Shown one piece after another: positions 1-7,784 of a DNA stretch of 64,000 nucleotides (the first letter of the stretch is position 1; each line of letters starts with the position of its first letter). The translations under genes were made by a program, and so were the position numbers. The notes under the pieces were generated by a model. That model was given only the letters and a program-made list of their open reading frames with translations. It searched no databases and had not been told where the DNA came from. This DNA comes from Exobacillus caeni (GTDB lineage Bacteria; Bacillota; Bacilli; Bacillales; Guptibacillaceae). The DNA is taken from assembly GCF_005747095.1 (NCBI RefSeq), contig NZ_SWLG01000005.1:1-64000 (forward strand), in the 5' to 3' direction.

Positions 1-155
1 CGAAGTATTCTGCCGAAGCGGTTTGCATTACTCCTACTAGCTACAAAGGAAGATAAATCTATTGAAAATTAACATTCTATACTTGTTGATTCTGAATCAT
101 TCGTTTTTTAACTTGAACATCTTATTTATGTCCCAGCCTCTTAAATTATTATGAT
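1..155. repeat. Edge fragment of an intergenic repeat
   Basis: No gene is seen. Positions 3-16 (AAGTATTCTGCCGA) and 111-140 (ACTTGAAC followed by TTATGTCCCAGCCTC) match the order of motifs found at 4424-4480, so this looks like the tail of a further copy of the composite intergenic repeat described there. It lies directly after the 3' end of the carboxyltransferase gene. The rest of the element is outside the window. Confidence 0.45.
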
Positions 156-1694
156 TTACACTGGATAAACAGGATGCTTTCTTTCGCTGAATATCATTTC
201 TTTTGACTCATAGACTTCAAAACGGTCAATCAATACATCCCGTAAATCCTCTCCCTGGACAATATCATCTACTATCATCTCGGAAGCCAGTTTGTAAATG
301 TCGATATGCTCTTTATATTCTTGATGCTTTTCTTTTACATACTCCACGCGTTCTTTCGGATCTTCAATGGCAGCGATTTTATTTGCATAAACCGCATTTA
401 CTGCTGCTTCCGGCCCCATAACCGCGATTTGTGCTGTCGGCAGTGCAATACAGCAATCCGGTTCAAACGCAGGGCCAGCCATCGCATACAAACCTGCTCC
501 ATAAGCCTTGCGGACAACCACTGAAATCTTAGGTACGGTGGCTGAGCTCATCGCTGCGATCAGCTTTGCTCCGTGCCTGATAATACCAGCTCGTTCTACC
601 TTTGTACCTATCATGAATCCGGGAACATCAGCGAGGAATAGCAATGGGATTCCATAGGCATCACACAGCTGGATAAATTTTGCACCTTTGTCAGCCGAAT
701 CGACGAACAAAACGCCGCCTTTTGCTTTCGGCTGGTTAGCGATGATACCGACGACCTTTCCATCCATCCGCGCAAACCCTGTGATCAATTCAGGTGCGAA
801 TAACTTTTTAATTTCAAAAAAGCTATTCTCATCGATCAAAGCATGTACCAGTTCATACATATCGAACGGAGCATTCTGGTTTTCCGGCACAATTTCCGTA
901 ACCGTTCTCCCCTGTTTCGGCTTCACCGGATTTACTTTAGCGGGTTTTTGCTTAAAGTTTTCAGGAAAATAGCTCAAATAATTTCTTCCCTGCTCAATGG
1001 CTTCTTCTTCATTCTCTGCAAGCACATCCCCTACACCGCTAATGGTGCAGTGCATGCGCGCTCCTCCCATTTCTTCAAGGGACACCTTCTCGCCTATGAC
1101 CTTCTCAGCCATCCGAGGGGAGCCGAGATACATCGAAGCGTTTTTATCAACCATGATAACGATATCACAGAATGCCGGGATATATGCTCCTCCTGCTGCA
1201 GAGGGTCCAAATAGCAAGCAAACCTGTGGAACCATCCCTGACATCTTGACCTGGTTATAAAAGATTCGTCCTGCCCCTCTTCGATTCGGAAACATTTGAA
1301 GCTGGTCCGTAATTCTTGCGCCCGCAGAATCAACCAGATAAAAAATCGGCACCTTCAGCTTCATCGCTGTTTCCTGAATGCGGATAATTTTTTCCACTGT
1401 TCTGGCTCCCCATGAACCAGCTTTAACTGTAGAGTCATTTGCCATCACACAGACAGTCTGGCCATTTACTTTGCCGATCGCTGTTACGACACCGTCCGCT
1501 GGCAGGTCTCCTGCCTGGTTATTGGCAAACTTCCCATCCTCCAACTTAAATTCTCCATTATCGAAAAGCTTTTTTAATCGATCCCTAACAAAAAGCTTAT
1601 TGTTCTCTTTAAGCTTTTCATGGTACTTTTGTGCGCCTCCAGCTTCGATCTGTTCGGAGATACCTTTAAATTTTTCTTCAACGTTTGTTGTCAT
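156..1694 (-). CDS. Acyl-CoA carboxylase, carboxyltransferase subunit
   Basis: A 512-residue biotin-dependent carboxyltransferase of the propionyl/methylcrotonyl-CoA carboxylase beta type (YngE/YqjD-like). It transfers the carboxyl group from carboxybiotin to an acyl-CoA in the cytoplasm. The N-terminal half carries the acyl-CoA-binding crotonase-like fold (GPSAAGGAYIPAFCD near residue 163) and the C-terminal half the carboxybiotin-binding fold (FLADVPGFMIGT, then AYGAGLYAM). Length is normal for the family. It is the last gene of a minus-strand set biotin carboxylase, carrier, carboxyltransferase. The set resembles the B. subtilis yngH-yngHB-yngE group used for branched-chain acyl-CoA breakdown in the mother cell, but no acyl-CoA dehydrogenase, ligase or lyase genes accompany it here, so the substrate is not settled. 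Confidence 0.93.
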   Translation of the reverse strand: MTTNVEEKFKGISEQIEAGGAQKYHEKLKENNKLFVRDRLKKLFDNGEFKLEDGKFANNQAGDLPADGVVTAIGKVNGQTVCVMANDSTVKAGSWGARTVEKIIRIQETAMKLKVPIFYLVDSAGARITDQLQMFPNRRGAGRIFYNQVKMSGMVPQVCLLFGPSAAGGAYIPAFCDIVIMVDKNASMYLGSPRMAEKVIGEKVSLEEMGGARMHCTISGVGDVLAENEEEAIEQGRNYLSYFPENFKQKPAKVNPVKPKQGRTVTEIVPENQNAPFDMYELVHALIDENSFFEIKKLFAPELITGFARMDGKVVGIIANQPKAKGGVLFVDSADKGAKFIQLCDAYGIPLLFLADVPGFMIGTKVERAGIIRHGAKLIAAMSSATVPKISVVVRKAYGAGLYAMAGPAFEPDCCIALPTAQIAVMGPEAAVNAVYANKIAAIEDPKERVEYVKEKHQEYKEHIDIYKLASEMIVDDIVQGEDLRDVLIDRFEVYESKEMIFSERKHPVYPV

Positions 1695-1749
1695 CCTATG
1701 TTTCCTCCTCCATGTAGTAGATTGAGCGCTCGTTCAACTAAAAGAGAAA

Positions 1750-1962
1750 CTATTTAATCGTTACAAGTACGTCTCCCTCGTTGACAAAGTCCCCGATATT
1801 AACTTTCACTTCGGCAACTTCCCCTTCTTCTGTACTTTCTACCGGGATCTCCATTTTCATGGATTCAAGCATAACGAGTTCCTGCCCGGCTGTTACGCCT
1901 TCTCCTTCCGATACCATCACATTCAATACTGTCCCTGCCATAGATGCTGTTACTTCTTTCAT
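1750..1962 (-). CDS. Single-domain biotin/lipoyl carrier protein
   Basis: A 70-residue stand-alone biotinyl domain. The biotin attachment motif ESMKM places the modified lysine at residue 36, followed by the GDFVNEGDVL turn typical of these carriers. It shuttles carboxybiotin between the biotin carboxylase encoded just upstream (19 bp away) and the carboxyltransferase just downstream (55 bp away). It resembles the small B. subtilis carrier YngHB rather than the longer AccB, which has an N-terminal extension absent here. The function as carrier is clear; which acyl-CoA is made is not. Confidence 0.92.
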   Translation of the reverse strand: MKEVTASMAGTVLNVMVSEGEGVTAGQELVMLESMKMEIPVESTEEGEVAEVKVNIGDFVNEGDVLVTIK

Positions 1963-1981
1963 TTTCTTCCACTCCTTATGT

Positions 1982-3322
1982 TTACTTGTTTAACCTTTGC
2001 TTTGCAAGGTAACCTGTCGTATAGTCTCCATTAATAAAAGCTTCTTCCTCAAGGATCTGTTTAAATAAAGGTCCATTATGTTTAATTCCCGTCAGCTTGA
2101 ATTCCTCAAAGAACTTCTTTGCTTTTTCAAGAACTTCCTGGCGGTTTTCTCCACTGACAACGATTTTTGCGATCATCGGATCATAAAAAGGGGTAACGGT
2201 AGATCCGGATTCAAAGCCAGAATCAATTCTGACACCTTCCATTTCCGGGAAGACCAATTCTTCTATTTTTCCTGGTGAAGGCATGAATTTTACAGGATCT
2301 TCTGCATACAACCTGAATTCCATACTATGGCCATTCTGATGAATTTCTGTCTGATCCATCGGTATTCTTCCGCCGTCCGCAATTTGGATCTGCCATTCTA
2401 CAAGGTCGATACCTGTTGTTTCTTCTGTAATCGGATGTTCAACTTGTAATCTTGTATTCATCTCCAGGAAATAAAAGTTTTCATCTTCGTCCACTACAAA
2501 TTCCACTGTTCCGGCATTAGTATAATGAACATGTTTCGCTGCCCTTACGGCTGCATCCGCAATCTTTTCCCTTGTCCTGCTTGACAAAAATGGAGAAGGT
2601 GTCTCCTCGATAACCTTCTGGTTCCTGCGTTGGACAGAACAGTCTCGTTCGAAAAGGTGGACAACATTCCCATGCTCGTCTCCAAATATCTGAACTTCAA
2701 TATGGCGGGCGTTAGCGATAAATTTCTCGACGAACATTTCCCCGTTCCCAAAATAAGCTTTTGCCCGGTTCTGGCTGGATGCGAACGCTTTTCGAAGCTC
2801 TTCTTCGCCGTTGCATCTCTGCATTCCGATACCGCCGCCCCCTGCAGTAGCTTTGATCATGACGGGATAGCCGATCTCTTCTGCGATGATGGCTGCTTCA
2901 TCCACATCTTTTACTGGCCCGTCGCTGCCAGGCACTACCGGTACTCCTGCCTCGATCATCGTTTTTCTCGCTCGAATTTTATCTCCCATCGCCTCGACAA
3001 CTCCAGCACGAGGTCCGATAAAAGTAATGCCGTTTTCTTCAACCTTTTGGACGAATGCGCTGTTTTCTGAAAGAAATCCATACCCGGGATGGATTCCATC
3101 AACATTTTCATTTTTGGCGATTTCAAGGATTTTTTCTTGATTCAAATAGGATTTTACAACTGGCGGTTCACCAATTGAGTAAGCTGTATCAGCCTTCTTT
3201 ATGTAAGGCAAGTCTTTGTCTGCTTCTGAATAAACCAAAACGGTTTCAATTCCAAGTTTTGAACTGGTTCTTAAGATTCTATCAGCAATCTCACCACGAT
3301 TAGATATCAGAATTTTCTTCAA
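1982..3322 (-). CDS. Biotin carboxylase subunit of acyl-CoA carboxylase
   Basis: ATP-dependent biotin carboxylase (446 residues) that carboxylates the small carrier encoded downstream. The order is an N-terminal biotin carboxylase fold (LISNRGEIA), an ATP-grasp domain with a glycine-rich loop (KATAGGGGIGMQ) and the catalytic EMNTRLQVEHPITE segment, and a C-terminal biotin carboxylase domain. An ATG exists at 3346, but a good ribosome-binding site (GGGAGGT) lies inside that extension, eight bases before the TTG at 3322, and family members start with the LKKILISNRG segment, so TTG at 3322 is chosen. First gene of the three-gene carboxylase operon. A weak SigA-like promoter (GTTCAA box 3401-3406 and ATCATA box 3376-3381 on the plus strand, 19-bp spacer) precedes it. 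Confidence 0.93.
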   Translation of the reverse strand: MKKILISNRGEIADRILRTSSKLGIETVLVYSEADKDLPYIKKADTAYSIGEPPVVKSYLNQEKILEIAKNENVDGIHPGYGFLSENSAFVQKVEENGITFIGPRAGVVEAMGDKIRARKTMIEAGVPVVPGSDGPVKDVDEAAIIAEEIGYPVMIKATAGGGGIGMQRCNGEEELRKAFASSQNRAKAYFGNGEMFVEKFIANARHIEVQIFGDEHGNVVHLFERDCSVQRRNQKVIEETPSPFLSSRTREKIADAAVRAAKHVHYTNAGTVEFVVDEDENFYFLEMNTRLQVEHPITEETTGIDLVEWQIQIADGGRIPMDQTEIHQNGHSMEFRLYAEDPVKFMPSPGKIEELVFPEMEGVRIDSGFESGSTVTPFYDPMIAKIVVSGENRQEVLEKAKKFFEEFKLTGIKHNGPLFKQILEEEAFINGDYTTGYLAKQRLNK

Positions 3323-3651
3323 TGCAGTACCTCCCTGTTTGTTCATTTACCTTTTTGTTGAAAACCCTTACAATAATCATAGCATTAATCACCGGGTTTT
3401 GTTCAATAAAATTCAAATAATTCCCTTAATAATTTGTTTTTTGAAATAATTAAATTTTTATCTTATTATTATAGTAGCGATTTAAATAGGATGCACTGGT
3501 TATGAATATAACCCTTATTGACTCGCCTGGATCATTCACAAAAGGTGGCGCGAGTTAAGAATAAAATTTTTATTTATTGAATCAGTTTTGCTAAAAACAA
3601 CATTCTATTTAACAGAGCCAAACAGAAAGAAGAGAGTTGGAGGGGCAAACG
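3323..3651. other. AT-rich divergent intergenic region
   Basis: About 330 bp between the divergent biotin carboxylase and ylbP genes. Apart from the weak minus-strand promoter near 3376-3406 and the ylbP ribosome-binding site (GGAGGGG, 3639-3645) it shows AT-rich sequence with no convincing gene. No FadR-type TGAATGA operator was seen. Confidence 0.5.
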
Positions 3652-4128
3652 ATGGTAGATTTGACTGTTAGACGTTTACTTATTAACTATAAAACCCTGG
3701 AAGAATTTAAAAAGTTTAAAGAGTATGGAATACAAGAGCTTTCGATGATGGAAGACCTGCAGGAGAATATCATTGAAAACGACAGTGAATCTCCGTTCTA
3801 CGGCATCTATTTTGGCGATAAACTTATAGCCAGAATGAGCCTCTATCGGATCGACGGAAAATATGACCGGTACTTCGAACCAGCCCAGGATTACCTCGAA
3901 CTTTGGAAACTGGAAGTGCTTCCGCAATATCGAAATAAAGGTTATGGAAAAGCTCTGGTGGACTATGCAAAAAGTTTTAATCTGCCGATTAAAACAAACG
4001 GCAGACAAGGGTCAAGCTCATTCTGGGAAATGATGGGGTTCGAGTCTGTCACCTATAATCCGGAGAGAGACAGAGGGGAAAACCCTTACGTATGGTATCC
4101 AAAAGGAGTTAAGGAACAAGAACTGTAA
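3652..4128 (+). CDS. ylbP: GNAT N-acetyltransferase, YlbP family
   Basis: A 158-residue Gcn5-related acetyltransferase. The acetyl-CoA pyrophosphate-binding loop is visible as YRNKGYGKAL near residue 110, preceded by the beta-4 strand LWKLEVLPQ. Length and position (next to rsfA) match B. subtilis YlbP. The acceptor substrate is unknown. The frame is open back to TTG at 3637, but the ATG at 3652 is chosen because GGAGGGG at 3639-3645 is placed six bases before it. Confidence 0.88.
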   Translation: MVDLTVRRLLINYKTLEEFKKFKEYGIQELSMMEDLQENIIENDSESPFYGIYFGDKLIARMSLYRIDGKYDRYFEPAQDYLELWKLEVLPQYRNKGYGKALVDYAKSFNLPIKTNGRQGSSSFWEMMGFESVTYNPERDRGENPYVWYPKGVKEQEL

Positions 4129-4175
4129 GCTTAATCGCTTTTTTATAATTCCAGGAGGATGCGACAAAAGTATTT

Positions 4176-4249
4176 AGCCAAAAGAAAATCCGAACTGTGA
4201 TTCAAATTCTTTAAACAGAATTCGAATTCAGTTCGGATTTTCCTTTTAG
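4176..4249. repeat. Palindromic intergenic repeat, family A copy 1
   Basis: An imperfect palindrome whose arms read GAAAATCCGAACT and AGTTCGGATTTTC, able to form a long hairpin. A near-identical copy lies at 21597-21668. It sits between the convergent genes ylbP and rsfA, and may also act as a transcription stop for either. Confidence 0.75.
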
Positions 4250-4375
4250 TTATAAAAATTATTGCATACCTTTAAAACAATACCCGGGTGTCTAAGCCCG
4301 CTACGAAATAACTTCCATAGGGTAGACGCAACAAAGTTCATCTAGAAGAAAATCACTTCCATCGGAGGCAGAATA

Positions 4376-4481
4376 CGTAAACTCCCCTAGGAAAAGCAAC
4401 AGCTAAAGATCGCGCGGAAAGCAAAGTGTTCTGCCGATTTTATCCGTTTTCAGACTTGAACGTATCCTCTATGTTCCAGCA
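4376..4481 (+). repeat. Intergenic repeat, family B, shortened copy
   Basis: The block GGAAAAGCAACAGCT followed by AAAGATC (4390-4411) matches the reverse strand of 5443-5464 at about 20 of 22 positions; GCGGAAAGC then continues as in the right part of that copy, so the centre of the element is deleted here. A tail with AAGTGTTCTGCCGA (4424-4437), ACTTGAAC (4454-4461) and CTATGTTCCAGC (4469-4480) resembles the sequence at 3-140. The remainder of the 4129-4497 gap has no gene. Confidence 0.6.
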
Positions 4482-4497
4482 ACCTGTGTTAATAAAA

Positions 4498-5088
4498 TTA
4501 TTTCTTTACCTTTTCAAGATTTCCGTTATAATCCATTTGAAATTGCAAGTTTGATGAATCATCGTCTTTCAATACAACCATTTTTCGGGCACGATCCATA
4601 ATTTCAATAAGCGATTTGTAGTCTTCCTGAATCGATTGATAATTGTTTTCCATCTTCTTCAATTCCCTCTGAAGCTTTTGATTATCCGTTTTCAATGTAT
4701 TGATTTCATTCTTAAGGCCTTCTCTTTCTTCATCACTATTCTGTAACGCACGAAGAAATTCAATGATACTGTCAATCGTAAGAGACCTATACACAGAAAC
4801 ATTCTTTGGTCTTTCTTGAGCATTTTTCATTTCATTTGTTTTCTTTTCTTCTTTGTTGTTCTTTGCTTCCTTTCTTTGCTTTTTGGCTAGAGAAATTGCA
4901 CTTTCGTATTGTTTTCTAACGAGTGAATTCCACCTGAACCCGCAGGCTGCAGAAGTTCTAGAAAGTCTTTCTCCTACTTCTTCAAACGCTGCTAGCTGCG
5001 TGCTCCCCTCCCGTATATGCCTTAGGATAACTTCAGCCAATAAAACATCTTCATCATTTGTCCAGGCATCCTGGCGAATTGAAGACAA
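4498..5088 (-). CDS. rsfA: Prespore-specific transcription factor RsfA
   Basis: A 196-residue DNA-binding protein of the RsfA/YlbO family. An N-terminal Myb/SANT-like domain is visible ([19 protein letters not shown], then [19 protein letters not shown], residues 7-65). A charged linker and a leucine/glutamate-rich coiled coil (about 115-170) follow, probably for oligomerisation. In B. subtilis the homologue tunes SigF-dependent genes in the forespore. The start is TTG at 5088 with GGAGGGATTGGT just upstream. No clear SigF or SigG promoter could be read upstream. The gene order ylbP-rsfA-(enoyl-CoA hydratase)-rpmF matches B. subtilis except for the inserted hydratase gene and repeats. Confidence 0.92.
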   Translation of the reverse strand: MSSIRQDAWTNDEDVLLAEVILRHIREGSTQLAAFEEVGERLSRTSAACGFRWNSLVRKQYESAISLAKKQRKEAKNNKEEKKTNEMKNAQERPKNVSVYRSLTIDSIIEFLRALQNSDEEREGLKNEINTLKTDNQKLQRELKKMENNYQSIQEDYKSLIEIMDRARKMVVLKDDDSSNLQFQMDYNGNLEKVKK

Positions 5089-5367
5089 ACCAATCCCTCC
5101 AATCGTTTTTTTTATTAATCTTTATGCAAATGGTAGAAAAGATAGACTTTTGTTCTAGCTTAATAAAAAATATTATTCGATTTGGACTATTAGTTTGCCA
5201 TGTTCTAGTTTTGCAACGGAGGGTTTGATTTCTGCTTCAATCAACTTAATAGCAGGAGTTCTTCAAAAAAATATCATAACAATAATCTTGTAGAAAAGTT
5301 CTTCTCCCATACTTTGTTGCTTTAAAAGATGCACAGTTGAGAGGAACTGCGACGCAATTGCAACATT

Positions 5368-5500
5368 GATTTACGCTCCGGGCAGTTCGCTTTCCGCGGG
5401 CAACGCTTTAGCTTCCTCGTCAGCAAAAACCGCCTCCTGCGGGATCTTCAGCTGTTGCTTTTCCCGCTGGAGTCGACTGCCCTCTGCTCCAATCAACTGA
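5368..5500 (-). repeat. Intergenic repeat, family B, full copy
   Basis: A GC-rich block bounded by TTGATTTACGCTCC on the left and CTGCTCCAATCAA on the right. Reading the minus strand it contains GGGCAGTCGACTCC, GCGGGAAAAGCAACAGCTG, CCCGCAGGAGGCGG and CCCGCGGAAAGCG then ACTGCCC, so the outer parts can pair. The pattern is like the interspersed GC-rich repeats common in Bacillaceae intergenic DNA. A shortened copy in the opposite orientation lies at 4376-4437. Confidence 0.7.
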
Positions 5501-5624
5501 AGTGTTTGATAGTTAATCCTTTAATGAAAACTACAAAGCAAATCTTAGGAAGGAAATACACGTAGACTCCTCGAAAATGAACATCACATTTTCTTCGTGC
5601 GATGTCTTGCTGCCGTAGCCTTCC

Positions 5625-5890
5625 TTATCCTGCGGGACAGCGAAGACGTTGAGACCCCGCAGTGTAGCAAGGTGGAGGCGAACGCCCAGGGACGTATGGA
5701 TTGGACTGAGTCGTATGGAGATAAAGAAAACACGACGAACAAAAGAGAGTCGATGTTGCCTTATCGCAAGGAGGTGAGGGAAATCCACTAGTCTCTGTGA
5801 GCCGTAACCAGACAGGCGTTTTGTGCGAGTGAGGAGGCTCAGCGCGAGCCCGCGGAAAACGTAGTGTATTTCCGCAGCGGTCATCCATCC
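5625..5890 (+). repeat. Diverged, interrupted family B repeat
   Basis: The ends carry family B hallmarks: TCCTGCGGGA followed by GAGACCCCGCAG on the left, and GAGGAGGCTCAGCGCGAG with CCCGCGGAAA on the right. Between them about 140 bp (roughly 5690-5830) of different sequence is found. CTGCGGG (5630-5636) can pair with CCCGCAG (5657-5663), and GCGGAAA with TTTCCGC near 5850-5875. It may be a repeat with an insertion or a second, longer variant. Confidence 0.5.
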
Positions 5891-5976
5891 GTTATGTCGC
5901 AGTTTATAAATCTTGTGCATAAACGACAATCTTTTAGTAACAAACTTTAGAAAAGAAGCTTTATCTAAAAGAAGCA

Positions 5977-6741
5977 TTATTTATTTTTATTAAGAAACGT
6001 TCGTACAGCCTGATGGTGTTCATCCGATTCCCAGAGTACGGAACAATGGTAAATCTCTTCATCCATCCGTTCGATGATTTTATTTTCGTTGCATTTGGAA
6101 AGCCAGTAAGATTTATATGCCTTCAAGACAGACAGGGGCTGTTCGAGGAACGGCTGCAACCAGTCAAGACATTCCTCCTTAAGATTTTCTGGCTCTACAG
6201 TATGATTAATAAACCCCAGTTCCTTACCCTTTTCAGCAGTAACAGCCTTCGCACTCATCAACAGCCTCATCGCCTCTGATTGAGAGATCCTTTCATAGAG
6301 CATCGCTGCTCCCCCCCAACCAGTCGTAATCCCGAGTTTACCCTGGATAAATCCAAACTTGGCCCGTTTCTTTGCCACTCTGAAGTCACATGAAACCGCA
6401 ATTTCACACCCGCCGCCGACTGCAGTCCCATTCAAGAGTGCAACAGTTGGTTTTGGAAAAAGAAATATTTTTTGAAGTATTTTCCCCATTCTGGAAAGCA
6501 TTTTATACGCTTCTTTCTGGGTAACAAGACTATGAAAAGCTGACAGATCTCCTCCTGAACAAAAAGCCTGACTTCCGCTTCCAGTTATAACGACTATTTT
6601 GCTATTCTGGCATTCCTCGATCTCTGCAAGAATCTCCTCCAGCCTATCCATCACTTCATAGTCGATCGCATTTCTTTTATCAGGACGATTAATCGTCACC
6701 CATGCCACTTCCTTGTATACCTCATACTTAATCTTACCCAT
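5977..6741 (-). CDS. Enoyl-CoA hydratase/isomerase family protein
   Basis: A 254-residue crotonase-fold protein. The CoA-binding and oxyanion-hole elements are visible: RPDKRNAID (residues 19-27), SQAFCSGGDLSAF (about 57-69) and NGTAVGGGCEIAVSCDFRVA (oxyanion glycine loop about 104-123). The glutamate usual at the second catalytic position of true hydratases is not obvious (GKLGITTGWGGA instead of the common PEVxLG pattern), so isomerase, hydrolase or hydratase activity cannot be told apart. It stands alone between the repeat region and the rpmF terminator, and is not part of the B. subtilis order here, which suggests insertion or local loss of partners. Confidence 0.85.
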   Translation of the reverse strand: MGKIKYEVYKEVAWVTINRPDKRNAIDYEVMDRLEEILAEIEECQNSKIVVITGSGSQAFCSGGDLSAFHSLVTQKEAYKMLSRMGKILQKIFLFPKPTVALLNGTAVGGGCEIAVSCDFRVAKKRAKFGFIQGKLGITTGWGGAAMLYERISQSEAMRLLMSAKAVTAEKGKELGFINHTVEPENLKEECLDWLQPFLEQPLSVLKAYKSYWLSKCNENKIIERMDEEIYHCSVLWESDEHHQAVRTFLNKNK

Positions 6742-6793
6742 CAGGTGTCGTCTCCCTTTTTGTTTTATCTATTATGTAAAATTGTATAAAAAA

Positions 6794-6822
6794 AAACAGA
6801 GAGAACCGGTTTCTCTCTGTTT
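6794..6822 (-). terminator. Terminator of ylbN-rpmF
   Basis: Perfect stem AAACAGAGAGAA with a CCGG loop, followed on the minus strand by a run of T. It lies directly downstream of rpmF. Confidence 0.88.
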
Positions 6823-6830
6823 CTGGTTTA

Positions 6831-7004
6831 TTATTTTTCTACAACTTCTTCACCTTTGTAGTGTCCGCATTCTTTACAAACACGGTGAGCAAGTTTGTAT
6901 TCGCCACAGTTAGGGCAAGCTACCATTCCAGGTACTTGTAGTTTGAAATGAGTACGACGCTTTCTTTTACGGGTCTTTGAAGTTCTTCTAGCAGGTACTG
7001 CCAT
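6831..7004 (-). CDS. rpmF: 50S ribosomal protein L32
   Basis: A 57-residue L32 of the zinc-binding type. The start [10 protein letters not shown] is the family start, with AAGGAGGT before it; a longer frame reaching 7031 is rejected. Four cysteines form two pairs (CPNC and CKEC, separated by about 10 residues), the zinc-ribbon form that many Bacillaceae replace with a cysteine-free paralogue under zinc limitation. It lies 60 bp downstream of ylbN and ends at a strong terminator, as in the usual yceD-rpmF unit. Confidence 0.98.
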   Translation of the reverse strand: MAVPARRTSKTRKRKRRTHFKLQVPGMVACPNCGEYKLAHRVCKECGHYKGEEVVEK

Positions 7005-7063
7005 CATTTCCACCTCCTTAACAAAGTTCAAAAGAGAAACGGAAGATGTTTCATAAGGTCATG

Positions 7064-7588
7064 CTAGTTATCTTTCTTATTAAAAAAGTCAGCTAGACCG
7101 GCTAACCGAGGGTCAACTTTCTCTTTGTTGTCCTCTTCTTTATCAACAACTTCCCATCCTTTTCCAGATTGATTTGGATTAACATCCTCTTTCACAACCC
7201 GAATCGGAATTTCCAATAATATATTTTCCTTAATATAAGGGAGTAAGTCAACAGTATTTCCTCGAATTTGATGAATTTCTTCATTCTCTTCTTCATCATC
7301 TTCCGAGAAGTCATTGATCGGATCCAGAATAAATGTCTCAATCGTATCAATGTCAAAAGGAAACTCCACATCTTCCAGAGTATTTGCACACGGAAGAATC
7401 ATTTCCCCCTCAATATTAAGGTGAAACGAGACGTTATCTCCATGAAAAGACGCGTGTCCCTTTACATGAACCGGCGAAATTCCACGAATATCACTGTCCC
7501 TTTTCTTAAGATCGCTCACATCGATCGTTTCATCGATAGACAATCCTTTGTGTTTCAGAGCTTTTAATTGCTCAACTGACCATTTCAT
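7064..7588 (-). CDS. ylbN: YceD/DUF177 family protein YlbN
   Basis: A 174-residue protein of the DUF177/YceD family, which is linked to 23S rRNA and ribosome assembly in other organisms and is nearly always next to rpmF. An acidic stretch (EDDEEENEE, about residues 95-105) is visible. The frame is open to GTG 7597, but that GTG overlaps the ribosome-binding site GAGGTG, so ATG 7588 is preferred. A strong SigA promoter lies just upstream. Confidence 0.92.
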   Translation of the reverse strand: MKWSVEQLKALKHKGLSIDETIDVSDLKKRDSDIRGISPVHVKGHASFHGDNVSFHLNIEGEMILPCANTLEDVEFPFDIDTIETFILDPINDFSEDDEEENEEIHQIRGNTVDLLPYIKENILLEIPIRVVKEDVNPNQSGKGWEVVDKEEDNKEKVDPRLAGLADFFNKKDN

Positions 7589-7615
7589 CTGTATCACCTC
7601 AAGGCAACAAATGTA

Positions 7616-7644
7616 ATTATAGCTATTTTAAATACAATTGTCAA
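7616..7644 (-). promoter_or_regulatory. SigA promoter of ylbN-rpmF
   Basis: On the minus strand TTGACA (7644-7639), a 17-bp spacer and TATAAT (7621-7616): perfect consensus, about 30 bp before the ylbN start, as expected for a highly expressed ribosomal-protein unit. Confidence 0.9.
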
Positions 7645-7784
7645 TATTTTTTCTTTACACCGTTTGGAACACGACACAACATGATATAATGGTTATCATA
7701 TCAAAGGTAATCTAGCCTTATCAACTTTCTAGTCTATTCCCTTAATTAAACCGTTCTACTCTAAGAGAAAGGAGACTTCTTATT

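Larger units (their letters stand above)
5089..5976. other. Repeat-filled intergenic region
   Basis: This 888-bp gap between rsfA and the enoyl-CoA hydratase gene has no convincing gene. The first 250 bp are AT-rich. It then carries two GC-rich repeat copies (5368-5500 and about 5625-5890). Open frames crossing the repeats lack ribosome-binding sites and recognisable domains. Confidence 0.7.

Noticed and set aside
3323-3651. Possible FadR operator upstream of the carboxylase
   Set aside because: No TGAATGA-type palindrome was found.
5597-5791. Plus-strand open frame inside the repeat
   Set aside because: Short, no ribosome-binding site, composed of the repeat.
5531-5977. A 148-codon minus-strand open frame next to the enoyl-CoA hydratase gene
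   Set aside because: It crosses the family B repeat, has no ribosome-binding site and no domain; it is explained by GC-rich repeat sequence.
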